A DNA stretch of 14,617 nt from Nitrospirota bacterium (GCA_003229345.1 QIDN01000167.1:1-14617); one strand, 5' to 3'; counted from the first letter of the stretch, positions 1-7,151 are shown. The notes: generated by a model from the sequence alone, not told the origin. A program made the numbers and translations.

Positions 1-213
1 AATGGGTAACGGGTGTTGCAAGATCAGCTCGTTGAACTCGGCCCCAGCCTGTGCCTTGTCGGTATAAGTGAGCGCGAAGTCCTTCGCAGTCAGCTTTTTA
101 CCCGCTGATTTGTGGGTGGAACTGCAGCCCGCTAACGTTAGGATAATAGTGACTGCGATAGCGAAATGGGTTTTAAGAAATCTGTCAGTTTTGGAGAGCA
201 TCTGTGTTTTCAT
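1..213 (-). CDS. Putative lipoprotein, 3' end outside window
   Basis: Reading leftward from an ATG at 213, the frame stays open for 71 codons to the window edge, so the C-terminus is missing. The N-terminus has basic residues, then a hydrophobic stretch (about residues 17-28), then a lipobox LAGC with Cys30 followed by SSTHKS. This is a typical type II signal peptide, and Ser after the Cys would favour outer-membrane sorting by the usual Lol rule. The mature part visible is too short to assign a family. The start lies 10 bases after the stop of the methyltransferase gene, and an AAGGAA ribosome binding site sits in the last codons of that gene, so the two are probably co-transcribed. An internal Met at residue 5 is an alternative start. 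The lipoprotein call is sound; the function is unknown. Confidence 0.7.
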   Translation of the reverse strand, partial: MKTQMLSKTDRFLKTHFAIAVTIILTLAGCSSTHKSAGKKLTAKDFALTYTDKAQAGAEFNELILQHPLPI

Positions 214-223
214 CAATGAGTGA

Positions 224-790
224 TTATTCCTTCCGGGCTACCAGCGAGGCAGAGGCTATTTCGTTTTCGGGTTCGTCTACTTCCTGGTAATCGAGAATTT
301 CCAATTCGGAGAAGGCTTCCCGCAATTCATTTTTTTCCAGCACCCATTCCCGTTTAAATCCACTGTATTTCAGATAGTCCACGGTGAACGTTTCAAATAT
401 CAAGATGCCGCCGGGTTTCAATCCTTTGCAGATGCCCTCGAACAGGCGGCGATTGAGAAAATAAAAACACAGGATCAAATCGTAGGTGTTTCCTTCTATA
501 TTATAATGATCCAGATCGGCAACCTGGGTATGAATCGTTAGGTTATTTTCGCGGGCCAGGGCTTCGGCGCGGGAGATGCCGACCTCGGAAATATCGACGC
601 CCCAGACATCGTAACCCAGCGAAGCTGCAAACAGCGCATTTCGGCCTTCCCCCATGGCGATATCGAGGGCTTTACCCCGGCCGTTGAGCAGATCGGCATG
701 GTCTACCAGCCACTGGCTGGGCTCCCGTCCGTCCAAGCCTGCGGTAGATCCGTATTTGGCGTTCCATTTCTCCTTGTCTTTCAACGACAT
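224..790 (-). CDS. Class I SAM-dependent methyltransferase (TehB/Methyltransf_25-like)
   Basis: Encodes a 188-residue soluble protein with a Rossmann-type methyltransferase fold. Motif I is ALDIAMGEGR (about residues 41-50, SAM-binding glycine loop). The acidic residue after strand 2 is in GVDIS (64-68), ADLD (91-94) would contact the adenine, and LKPGGIL (124-130) is the post-motif III loop. The small size and short N-terminal helix (KWNAKYG) resemble the TehB/thiopurine methyltransferase-like group that methylates small molecules, but the substrate cannot be read from the sequence. I chose the ATG at 790 because GGGA lies seven bases upstream. A TTG at 802 would add four residues but has no ribosome binding site. 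It is followed by a lipoprotein gene 10 bases later and preceded by its own candidate promoter with a palindrome. Confidence 0.85.
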   Translation of the reverse strand: MSLKDKEKWNAKYGSTAGLDGREPSQWLVDHADLLNGRGKALDIAMGEGRNALFAASLGYDVWGVDISEVGISRAEALARENNLTIHTQVADLDHYNIEGNTYDLILCFYFLNRRLFEGICKGLKPGGILIFETFTVDYLKYSGFKREWVLEKNELREAFSELEILDYQEVDEPENEIASASLVARKE

Positions 791-821
791 AAATAATCCC
801 AAGTGGTGAGGTGGCTCTCTT

Positions 822-851
822 CTTATAGCATTTCCCGGGAAATATGTGCAA
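822..851 (-). promoter_or_regulatory. Candidate promoter with palindromic operator for the methyltransferase gene
   Basis: On the minus strand TTGCAC (846-851) and TATAAG (822-827) are separated by 18 bases. The -10 matches five of six consensus bases and the -35 only three. The spacer contains the perfect 14-base palindrome ATTTCCCGGGAAAT (830-843), placed where a bound repressor would block RNA polymerase. The promoter reading is moderate; the operator is an inference from position. Confidence 0.4.
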
Positions 852-905
852 GCGGGGAAAAGGGTCTCTCGATTTTAGGGATGTGGGGCTTCGGTGGAGT
901 TATTA

Positions 906-934
906 TTGACTTAGTCTTTCTTATTAAGTACTAT
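906..934 (+). promoter_or_regulatory. Sigma70-type promoter of rplU-rpmA-obg
   Basis: TTGACT (906-911) and TACTAT (929-934) are separated by 17 bases. Five of six and four of six positions match consensus. Transcription would start near 941 and leave a leader of about 78 bases before rplU. No other promoter is needed for the three genes that follow. Confidence 0.6.
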
Positions 935-965
935 ACCGGGTTCGTTCCATGTTAAATTATTGAAA

Positions 966-990
966 GGCTGGGCCGCAAGCTGTTCCCGCC
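966..990 (+). promoter_or_regulatory. Hairpin in the rplU leader
   Basis: GGC and GGG (966-968, 970-972) can pair with CCC and GCC (985-990), with one bulged T and a 12-base loop. It lies in the transcribed leader between the promoter and the ribosome binding site AGGAG (1002-1006). Ribosomal protein operons are often autoregulated through such leaders, but this one does not match a leader family I can name. Confidence 0.3.
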
Positions 991-1018
991 GATCTATTTT
1001 TAGGAGTATTGAACCGAA

Positions 1019-1333
1019 ATGTTTGCTGTATTGAAAACCGGTGGAAAGCAGTACAAGGTTTCCCAGGGCGATGTCATTCAAGTTGAAAAACTGGAAGGCA
1101 ACGTGGGGGATAAATTGACTCTGGACCAGATTCTGATGATTGGCGAAGATGATAAGGTGGATGTGGGGTCTCCCATGTTGGACGGAAGTCAGGTGACCTG
1201 CGAAATTATCGATCAGACCAAGGGTCCTAAGATTGTGGTGTTCAAAAAAAAGCGCCGGAAGAAGTACCGTCGGACCAACGGACATCGGCAGTTGATCACG
1301 TATTTGAAAATTACAGATATTTCTAAGAAGTAA
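1019..1333 (+). CDS. rplU: 50S ribosomal protein L21
   Basis: A 104-residue protein that matches bacterial L21 over its whole length. It starts MFAVLKTGGKQYKVSQGD, has the conserved central VGSPML, and ends with the lysine-rich KKRRKKYRRTNGHRQ segment that contacts 23S rRNA. L21 is a structural protein of the large ribosomal subunit that binds 23S rRNA and neighbours L20. The start is supported by AGGAG at 1002-1006. It is the first gene of the usual rplU-rpmA-obg order, with rpmA starting 11 bases after its stop. Nothing is missing or unusual. Confidence 0.97.
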   Translation: MFAVLKTGGKQYKVSQGDVIQVEKLEGNVGDKLTLDQILMIGEDDKVDVGSPMLDGSQVTCEIIDQTKGPKIVVFKKKRRKKYRRTNGHRQLITYLKITDISKK

Positions 1334-1344
1334 CAGGAGACGTC

Positions 1345-1602
1345 ATGGCACACAAAAAAGGACAAGGCAGTACGTCCAACGGAAGAGACAGCATCGGGAA
1401 ACGCCTGGGCGTCAAACGGTACGGTGGACAAGTGGTAAAAGCGGGCGAAATTATCGTGCGGCAACGCGGTACCTCGGTTCATCCGGGGGCGAATGTGGGT
1501 GTCGGTACCGACTACACTTTATTCGCCAAAACTCCCGGCGTGGTGAAGTTCGAGTGGTTTAACCGTTCCAAGAAAAAAGTCAGTATCTATCCCTCCAACT
1601 AA
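1345..1602 (+). CDS. rpmA: 50S ribosomal protein L27
   Basis: An 85-residue L27 with the diagnostic MAHKKG start, NGRDS (about residues 13-17) and the LGVKRYGGQ segment. L27 sits at the peptidyl-transferase centre, where its flexible N-terminal tail reaches towards the tRNA acceptor ends. The protein begins directly with AHKKG, so it lacks the cleavable N-terminal extension found in Firmicutes, which agrees with a Gram-negative host. QGSTS replaces the more common VGSSR after AHKKG; this is a known type of variation. A ribosome binding site AGGAG (1335-1339) precedes the ATG. It is followed by a 20-base palindrome and obg. Confidence 0.97.
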   Translation: MAHKKGQGSTSNGRDSIGKRLGVKRYGGQVVKAGEIIVRQRGTSVHPGANVGVGTDYTLFAKTPGVVKFEWFNRSKKKVSIYPSN

Positions 1603-1605
1603 GTC

Positions 1606-1625
1606 CGCTCACCGATCGGTGAGCG
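1606..1625. repeat. Perfect 20-bp palindrome between rpmA and obg
   Basis: CGCTCACCGATCGGTGAGCG is its own reverse complement. In RNA it would form an eight-pair stem closed by GAUC. No T-run follows, so it is not an ordinary intrinsic terminator. Its right arm contains GGTGAG, the only ribosome-binding-like sequence before the obg ATG at 1636, so folding could hide the obg translation start. Confidence 0.85.
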
Positions 1626-1635
1626 TCCCATTCCC

Positions 1636-2643
1636 ATGTTTGTCGATCAGGTCAAGATCACCGTTGAAGCCGGCAACGGCGGAGACGGGTGTTGCAGTTT
1701 CCGGCGCGAGAAATTTATCCCTAAAGGCGGACCCGATGGCGGGGATGGCGGCAAAGGCGGAGACGTCATATTCCGAGCTGTCGGCAATCTATCTACTCTC
1801 CTCGACTTAAGATACCAACAGCTGTATCGGGCCGAGCACGGTAAAGCGGGCAGCGGCCAACTCAAAACTGGAAAGAGTGGGAAGGACCTCGTCATTCAGG
1901 TGCCGGTGGGCACCGTGGTGCGCGATTTTGAAAGCCGGGTGGTGCTGGCCGATCTGACTGAAGAGTTGCAGGAATTTGTTATCGGCCGAGGTGGCCGGGG
2001 CGGTCTCGGCAATGAGCATTACAAATCGTCCACCAACCGCGCACCGCGCAGGGCCGATCCGGGAGAGCCGGGCAAGCACAAGGTGTTGTTCGTCGAGCTG
2101 AAACTGCTGGCGGATGTGGCTATCATCGGATTTCCCAACGCCGGCAAGTCCACCCTGATCTCCAAAATTTCCAACGCCAAACCCAAAATTGCCGATTACC
2201 CTTTTTCAACGCTGGTGCCCAACCTGGGACTGGTGAAGGTGAGCGACTATAAATCGTTCATCGCGGCGGATATTCCCGGACTGATCGCGGACGCGCACCT
2301 GGGCAAGGGCCTGGGTACCCGATTCCTGAAGCACACCGAGCGCACCCGCCTCTTGGTGCACCTGCTTGATTTTTCCATCGCGAGCGACCGCGATCCGATT
2401 GCCGATTACAAGACAATCCAGAACGAGTTGAAGCATTTCAGCGAGGAGTTATACGGCAAGCCGCAAATTTTGGTGGCCAACAAGATCGACCATCCGGAAG
2501 CCGAGGCGAAATTTGCCGAATACAAGGAACGGCTGGAAGCGATCAATCCCAACATGTTTGTCTGTTCCTCAGTGACCGGCCAGGGCCTCAAGGAACTGGT
2601 CTTTAAGATTTACGAAATGCTGGAGACAAATAAAGAAGAATAA
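1636..2643 (+). CDS. obgE: GTPase Obg/CgtA
   Basis: A 335-residue Obg GTPase, an essential ribosome-associated protein that helps late assembly of the 50S subunit. The N-terminal Obg fold (about 1-158) has the glycine-rich GGPDGGDGGKGG (31-42) and the GRGGRGGLGN loop (117-126). The G domain has G1 GFPNAGKS (165-172), G2 around Thr192 in YPFSTLVPNLG, G3 DIPGL (212-216), G4 NKID (282-285) and G5 near SSVTGQG (311-317). All nucleotide-binding residues are present. It ends soon after the G domain, so it has no long C-terminal OCT or acidic extension. It follows rpmA by 33 bases in the usual order. Its ribosome binding site is weak and lies in the palindrome. It converges on the next gene with only 30 bases between stops and no visible terminator. 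Confidence 0.96.
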   Translation: MFVDQVKITVEAGNGGDGCCSFRREKFIPKGGPDGGDGGKGGDVIFRAVGNLSTLLDLRYQQLYRAEHGKAGSGQLKTGKSGKDLVIQVPVGTVVRDFESRVVLADLTEELQEFVIGRGGRGGLGNEHYKSSTNRAPRRADPGEPGKHKVLFVELKLLADVAIIGFPNAGKSTLISKISNAKPKIADYPFSTLVPNLGLVKVSDYKSFIAADIPGLIADAHLGKGLGTRFLKHTERTRLLVHLLDFSIASDRDPIADYKTIQNELKHFSEELYGKPQILVANKIDHPEAEAKFAEYKERLEAINPNMFVCSSVTGQGLKELVFKIYEMLETNKEE

Positions 2644-2673
2644 GCGAGTTACACGCTCATGATTTTCGGAGGG

Positions 2674-5600
2674 TTACTGGATGGCAAAGTCGGTGAACTT
2701 GGTTTTTCTGACGCGGCCTTTCTTGAGGGATTGGTTCATGGCCGTTTGCAGGCGTTTCTGCAGTTTTTCTTTGACGTAGAGAATATCGTTATAAAATTTG
2801 CGCCGCAGGAGATCTTCTACGGCCTGGTTCATGATTTCTTCATAAACGGGCATGGATTCGCGCACCATTTTCGCACTTTGGGCATTGCTCAACTGGATCT
2901 CCACACTGAAGCTGAGTACGCGGATATCCGTGGGGTTGTAGGCGACGGGCATGATGGTACTCAGGGTGACGGAATGACCGGTGAGCGCCTGCAGAGCGGA
3001 TTGGTCAATCTTGGCGATCTGGGATTCTCCAGTATCCTTCAGGATTTGGGATTCGGCCAGGTCTTTTAAAATTCCCTTCTCTTCCGGAGACGCTTCCAGA
3101 ATTTTGGCGGGATCCGAAAGGATGGCTTCCCCTTTGTCTCCCGGAGTGTCCACCGTTGGAGTTTTTTCCGGTTTTTCCGGTTTGGGCGTGGTCAGGTCCC
3201 CGACCAGCTCATCCAAAGGCACTTCGCGCGGGCTCAGGCCTTCTGGAACATCGGTTTTGGCCGTCTGGATATCGGTCAATTCTCCGGGGGCAAAGGTTTG
3301 CAGGGTGAAATAGACGCTTCCGGCGAGCAAAAGAAATACGAGCATGGCTCCTCCGATGACCAAATCGCCACGCCGCCCGTGTGGAATGGTGAAGGGGCCG
3401 AGATTTCGCTTCCTCCGTTGGAATTCAAATTCCTCATCGTCATCATCATAATCCGCGTAGGCTGCTTCGCCATATTTCAGAGAGTCTTCCGGTTCTTCGT
3501 CCAGGTTGATGTTGGCTCCAACGACTAAGGGGGGGATATTTGATTGGGAGTCCTCTTCTTCCTCGTCAAAGTGTTTGGAAGCGCCAGGCTCCGGTCCTTC
3601 TTCCCCCGGAAAAGCCTGTTGCCAGAGTTCCTCATCCGTCAAGGTTTTGCGATTGGCCGTATCCTGGGCGATGAGTGAAGGTGAAACAGGTTGTTGCTTA
3701 GCCGCAGTTTCGGCAGTTTGGGATTCCTGAGAGTCTTTTTCCAGCACTTGATCCCAAAAATCGCTTCCTCCAAAAGATTCCTCTTCCTCATCAAAGGCTG
3801 CTATTGGAGCTTCCTTGTGGACGAGCTGCTCTTCCTCCTTGTGTTCGGGAAGCAGATCGGCCCAAAGTTCTTCGCCTTCTTCATCAAAAGGGGATTTCTG
3901 ACTCATAGCGGGTTGTTCTTCGGAGAGTGCAGTTGCCTCATGGGATTCCATGGTGAGTTCGGGTTCCAACTCGATTTCGGATTCTCCCTCTTGAGCAACG
4001 GTCTCCTCAGGTTCCGGTGCAGGTTCTTCTTTTGCCTTCTCGATTTTTTTCCTGGCGTCCTCGATTTCCGACGGGTCGGCAAAGGCATCGGTCCAGATGG
4101 GTTCGTCCTTTTCGAGTTCCAGCTCGATTTCAGGTTCTCCCTCTTGAGCAACGGTTTCTTCAGGTTCCGGTGCAGGTTCTTCCTCTGCAGATTCGAGAGT
4201 CAATTCCGGGATCGGTTCCATCTCCGGAGTGGCGGGAGGATCGACGTAACTGGCGTAATAGTCGATGGTTTGATTAATGTCCTTTTCGTCCTGAGGCACG
4301 GATGCGGTCTGTTCGGATACAGGTCCTTCCGGTGAGCCCTCTGTTTCTAATTCCAAAGTGAGTTCCGGTTCCGGAGCGATTTCGCCGGTGGTCGGAGTTT
4401 CAACCTTTTCCGATACCGGTGCTTCCTCTGTTTGCTCCGATTCCTCTCTAAAAGCCTGCTCGACCAGTTGCTTCATATCCATGTCCACCAGGTCCGCCGT
4501 CAAATCGATATCGCCGGCAATGGCTGGGTCGGGAATGGCCTCTTCCTTTTCCGAGGTAGTGGAGACTTCGCTGGAGCCTTCCGGCTCCTCTAGTCTTTTT
4601 CTGGTGTCTTTGATTTTCGACTGGTCGGCAAAGGCATCGGTCCAAGTGGGTTCGTATTCCTCCTCGGCCGTGGCTCCGGCGTCCGCGGTGAGGGACGCGG
4701 GGGTTTCACTGACGGCAGGTTCCGGGGGTATGTCTGTCTCACCCAGGGCTTCGTCGAGTTGCTGTTCTTCCTGGATTTGGTCCTGCTCCTTGGCTTTCTT
4801 CCAGCCCGATTCTATTTTGGCCTGATGATCGAAGGCATCTTCCCGGCTGGGCAAAGTCCCCTCTTCATCGACAACGACTTCTTCATTGAGGTCAATTTCC
4901 TCCTGGGTTGTTTCCTGATGGGCTTTGGCTTCGGCGAAGATATGGTCGATTTCGTTCTGTTTTGGTCCGGATTCGGATTTCGGTTGGGGCGTTTTAGCCG
5001 TCTCCTTTGAAGCTTCTTGAGGGCCTTTGGCCTCGGCAAAAACCTCGTCGACGAGGCTCTGTTCGCTCTCCTGAGAGGCTGTGGTGGCGGTTTCCTCTGG
5101 GGTGGGTTCAGTGGGTAAAGCTTTCTTGCCTAAAGCTTCAGCGAGTTGTTGTTCTTCCTGGATTCGGTTTTGCTCCTGGGCCTTTTCCCACCCGGCTTCT
5201 ACTTCGGATTGATGAGCGAAGGCTTCCTCCCAGCTGGGCATGGCCTCCTTTTGGTCGATAGTGACCCGTTCCTCGAGGTCAATTTCTTCCTGGCTTTTTT
5301 CTTGTTGTGAGTCCTTCTGAGGGAGGGGAGACTGTGATTTTTCAGCTGAGGTTTTTTCCCCGGATTCTTCCTGCTTCGTCTGGTGATCTTCGATAATCTG
5401 GTCGATTTCCCGTTGTCGGTCCTCCAAGGAAGGCAACGGCTTCGGTTTTTCTGCCGTGGGTAGAGGTGGTGGGGGCGTTTCCTTAGGTGTCTTCTCATCA
5501 ACGGATTCCGCAACCAGCGGCTTGATAGGTGGGGTGGAAGATTTTTCTTTGGATTTACCTATCGTGCGAGCCCCCTCTTCTACCGCCTGATTCCAAATAT

Positions 5601-6015
5601 TGTCCAAAGCCTCTTTTTCCAGGGAATCGTCAGGGACTTCATCTTCAACAATGATTTCAATAGGTTCAGGGTCATCTGAAAGGGGTTCCAGTGTCAATTC
5701 CTCAGGGGTTTCCCGGTCTTTCTCGGGGGCCTGTTTTTTGGATTGGAGAGGCTGTTTTTTGGAGCCAAAAACCTCTTGATCCTCATCCTTTTGGGGTGGT
5801 AGTATCGGTTCGGAAGGGTGGTCTTCTGGTAAGTCAGAATCCTGAGTTTTTACTGAGGTGCCCTTTTGAATTCTTGGAGGACCGGGTTTTTCGATGTTCG
5901 GGCTAAATAGGAAAATATAAAGACATTTTCCGCACTGGACGTCAATACCAGCTTCACTTGGATCAGGAAGATCGACCCTGTAGGCAGAAAGACATTTGGG
6001 GCAGGTAATTTTCAT
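2674..6015 (-). CDS. Giant zinc-ribbon, acidic-repeat, single-span membrane protein with FliL-like C-terminus
   Basis: 1113 residues in four parts. Residues 1-38 are an MJ0042-type zinc ribbon with CPKC (5-8) and CGKC (28-31). Residues about 40-880 are Glu/Pro/Ala/Gln-rich, strongly acidic and probably disordered, with internal repeats. Two 62-residue copies starting EEIDL lie 129 residues apart, a 21-residue block around EPAPEPEETVAQEG occurs twice, and a short tryptophan motif recurs about eight times. A basic RRKRN stretch precedes one transmembrane span (about 885-907), which by the positive-inside rule puts the N-terminus in the cytoplasm. The last 100 residues (about 1010-1113) contain MPVYEEIMNQAVEDLL and end TKFTDFAIQ, a pattern like the C-terminus of FliL, which sits periplasmically around flagellar stators. 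No flagellar gene is nearby. The zinc ribbon and topology are clear; the FliL relation is inference. Exact function is unknown. Confidence 0.85.
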   Translation of the reverse strand: MKITCPKCLSAYRVDLPDPSEAGIDVQCGKCLYIFLFSPNIEKPGPPRIQKGTSVKTQDSDLPEDHPSEPILPPQKDEDQEVFGSKKQPLQSKKQAPEKDRETPEELTLEPLSDDPEPIEIIVEDEVPDDSLEKEALDNIWNQAVEEGARTIGKSKEKSSTPPIKPLVAESVDEKTPKETPPPPLPTAEKPKPLPSLEDRQREIDQIIEDHQTKQEESGEKTSAEKSQSPLPQKDSQQEKSQEEIDLEERVTIDQKEAMPSWEEAFAHQSEVEAGWEKAQEQNRIQEEQQLAEALGKKALPTEPTPEETATTASQESEQSLVDEVFAEAKGPQEASKETAKTPQPKSESGPKQNEIDHIFAEAKAHQETTQEEIDLNEEVVVDEEGTLPSREDAFDHQAKIESGWKKAKEQDQIQEEQQLDEALGETDIPPEPAVSETPASLTADAGATAEEEYEPTWTDAFADQSKIKDTRKRLEEPEGSSEVSTTSEKEEAIPDPAIAGDIDLTADLVDMDMKQLVEQAFREESEQTEEAPVSEKVETPTTGEIAPEPELTLELETEGSPEGPVSEQTASVPQDEKDINQTIDYYASYVDPPATPEMEPIPELTLESAEEEPAPEPEETVAQEGEPEIELELEKDEPIWTDAFADPSEIEDARKKIEKAKEEPAPEPEETVAQEGESEIELEPELTMESHEATALSEEQPAMSQKSPFDEEGEELWADLLPEHKEEEQLVHKEAPIAAFDEEEESFGGSDFWDQVLEKDSQESQTAETAAKQQPVSPSLIAQDTANRKTLTDEELWQQAFPGEEGPEPGASKHFDEEEEDSQSNIPPLVVGANINLDEEPEDSLKYGEAAYADYDDDDEEFEFQRRKRNLGPFTIPHGRRGDLVIGGAMLVFLLLAGSVYFTLQTFAPGELTDIQTAKTDVPEGLSPREVPLDELVGDLTTPKPEKPEKTPTVDTPGDKGEAILSDPAKILEASPEEKGILKDLAESQILKDTGESQIAKIDQSALQALTGHSVTLSTIMPVAYNPTDIRVLSFSVEIQLSNAQSAKMVRESMPVYEEIMNQAVEDLLRRKFYNDILYVKEKLQKRLQTAMNQSLKKGRVRKTKFTDFAIQ
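3963..4182. repeat. Two 67-bp direct repeats, period 153 bp
   Basis: Positions 3963-4029 and 4116-4182 are direct copies with five mismatches by eye, offset by 153 bases, a whole number of codons (51). They encode the two acidic EPAPEPEETVAQEG blocks of the giant zinc-ribbon protein. Their near identity at the DNA level points to a recent in-frame duplication. Confidence 0.8.
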
Positions 6016-6048
6016 AATGCCAATTTTATTAATGATTTATTGGAAGTT

Positions 6049-6076
6049 ATTATAGTAATTCCTGGTGAAAAATCAA
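6049..6076 (-). promoter_or_regulatory. Promoter of the zinc-ribbon protein gene
   Basis: On the minus strand TTGATT (6071-6076) and a perfect TATAAT (6049-6054) are 16 bases apart. Transcription would start about 27 bases before the ATG at 6015. The gene has no strong ribosome binding site in this short leader. Confidence 0.55.
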
Positions 6077-6106
6077 TGATTTCCCGAATTTTTGCCCAAA
6101 AGCGGT

Positions 6107-6135
6107 TTGACAATTAATCCGGACCTTCGTATACT
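6107..6135 (+). promoter_or_regulatory. Near-consensus sigma70 promoter upstream of the lytic transglycosylase
   Basis: A perfect TTGACA (6107-6112), a 17-base spacer and TATACT (6130-6135) make this the best promoter match in the window. Start would be near 6142, about 140 bases before the coding start. It is divergent from the minus-strand promoter at 6049-6076. An AT-rich hairpin, AAAACC (6173-6178) with GGTTTT (6191-6196) followed by two more T, lies in the leader. Confidence 0.7.
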
Positions 6136-6283
6136 TCGTCCGAGCTTAGTATTTACCCCAACCAAGGCCATCAAAACCCTTATAAATAAAGGTTTTTTAA
6201 GAATCTGGCGGGTAAGTTCAATTTTTTCTTATATTTACATAGAAAACTTCCGATGTAAATTGTATCACTTGTAAAGGGTTAAG

Positions 6284-6982
6284 ATGGATATCAATGCTTC
6301 TATAAAAAAATTAACTACCCTGTTATCGGTATTGGTTGTCTTTGGGTTTCTGGGTGTTTTCTCCGGGAGCATCAATTACCTCAGTGGGGTTCCCGTGCAT
6401 TACTCATCGGCAACTCCCTCCCTGGACGAAAGCCACTTTTTGAAAATTAACCGGATACAGGAATACCAGGCTTTTCATGTCACCCTTCGTGAAAAGCAGA
6501 GAATCAAAAGCAAGATTTTCGATGTTATTTCCTCTTATTCTACCGGGTTGGACGGGGCTTCTCTGAACAAGATTCCTCAATGGATCTATGAAGCCAGCCA
6601 GAAATACAACTATGATCCCTTCCTGTTGACCGCCCTCATTGTCACAGAAAGTTCGTTCAACAACTGGGCCAAGTCCCACCGGGGTGCCTTGGGGTTGATG
6701 CAAATCCGTCCTCGGACGGGACATGCCATGGCCACCGAGGCCAACCTGCCGTGGGATGGGAAACCGACTCTTTTCAAGCCCGAGTCCAATATTTTCTTGG
6801 GGACCTACTACCTCAATAAGCTCCAGAATCGTTTTAATAACGATGTGAAGCTGGCGTTGGAAGCTTATAATCATGGTCCCACCAAGTTGCAGCGTTACAT
6901 TCAGCAAGGCAAGCAGCTCCCGGTAGACTATTCTAATAAAGTTCTAAAAATCTACGATTTAATCCGCTCGAACAACGCTTGA
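6284..6982 (+). CDS. Membrane-anchored lytic transglycosylase (SLT/GH23 family)
   Basis: A 232-residue protein with an N-terminal hydrophobic segment (about residues 11-34) that serves as signal anchor, and a goose-lysozyme-type SLT domain (about 95-210). Lytic transglycosylases cleave the MurNAc-GlcNAc bond of peptidoglycan and form 1,6-anhydro-MurNAc in the periplasm. The catalytic glutamate is Glu122 in TESSF. The substrate-groove motifs are GALGLMQIRP (134-143) and AYNHGP (194-199), where His replaces the usual Ala of AYNAGP. This resembles short MltC/Slt-like catalytic domains without extra modules. AAGGG (6274-6278) lies five bases before the ATG. It has its own strong promoter and appears monocistronic, since the next gene also has a promoter. 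Confidence 0.9.
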   Translation: MDINASIKKLTTLLSVLVVFGFLGVFSGSINYLSGVPVHYSSATPSLDESHFLKINRIQEYQAFHVTLREKQRIKSKIFDVISSYSTGLDGASLNKIPQWIYEASQKYNYDPFLLTALIVTESSFNNWAKSHRGALGLMQIRPRTGHAMATEANLPWDGKPTLFKPESNIFLGTYYLNKLQNRFNNDVKLALEAYNHGPTKLQRYIQQGKQLPVDYSNKVLKIYDLIRSNNA

Positions 6983-7039
6983 GAAAGTTTTTCCTTCCGG
7001 TACTCTATTTTCTCTGAATTTTTCTCGGGTTGTAAAGTT

Positions 7040-7068
7040 TTTATATGATCCCGGTGCACATGTATAAT
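7040..7068 (+). promoter_or_regulatory. Promoter of the two-CXXCH protein gene
   Basis: A perfect TATAAT (7063-7068), 17 bases after a weak TTTATA (7040-7045, four of six). Start would be near 7075, about 77 bases before the ATG at 7152. Confidence 0.5.
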
Positions 7069-7151
7069 AGATTTCAATCCAATATCTTGATTTATAAGAG
7101 ATAGAGGATGTGGTGCCTGCAAACCGAATGTGATGGCGAGGTTTATTTCAG

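Noticed and set aside
2659..5906. Many plus-strand open frames of 70-214 codons opposite the giant zinc-ribbon gene
   Set aside because: They follow the codon bias of the minus-strand acidic gene. Their products are Ser/Phe/Arg-rich mirror sequences without ribosome binding sites or domains.
6092..6274. Plus-strand 60-codon frame before the lytic transglycosylase
   Set aside because: It overlaps the strong promoter and has no ribosome binding site, so it is most likely leader sequence.
6981..7014. GAGAAA and TTTCTC as a terminator after the lytic transglycosylase
   Set aside because: The stem is six pairs, AT-rich, with a loop of more than 20 bases and no clean T-run.
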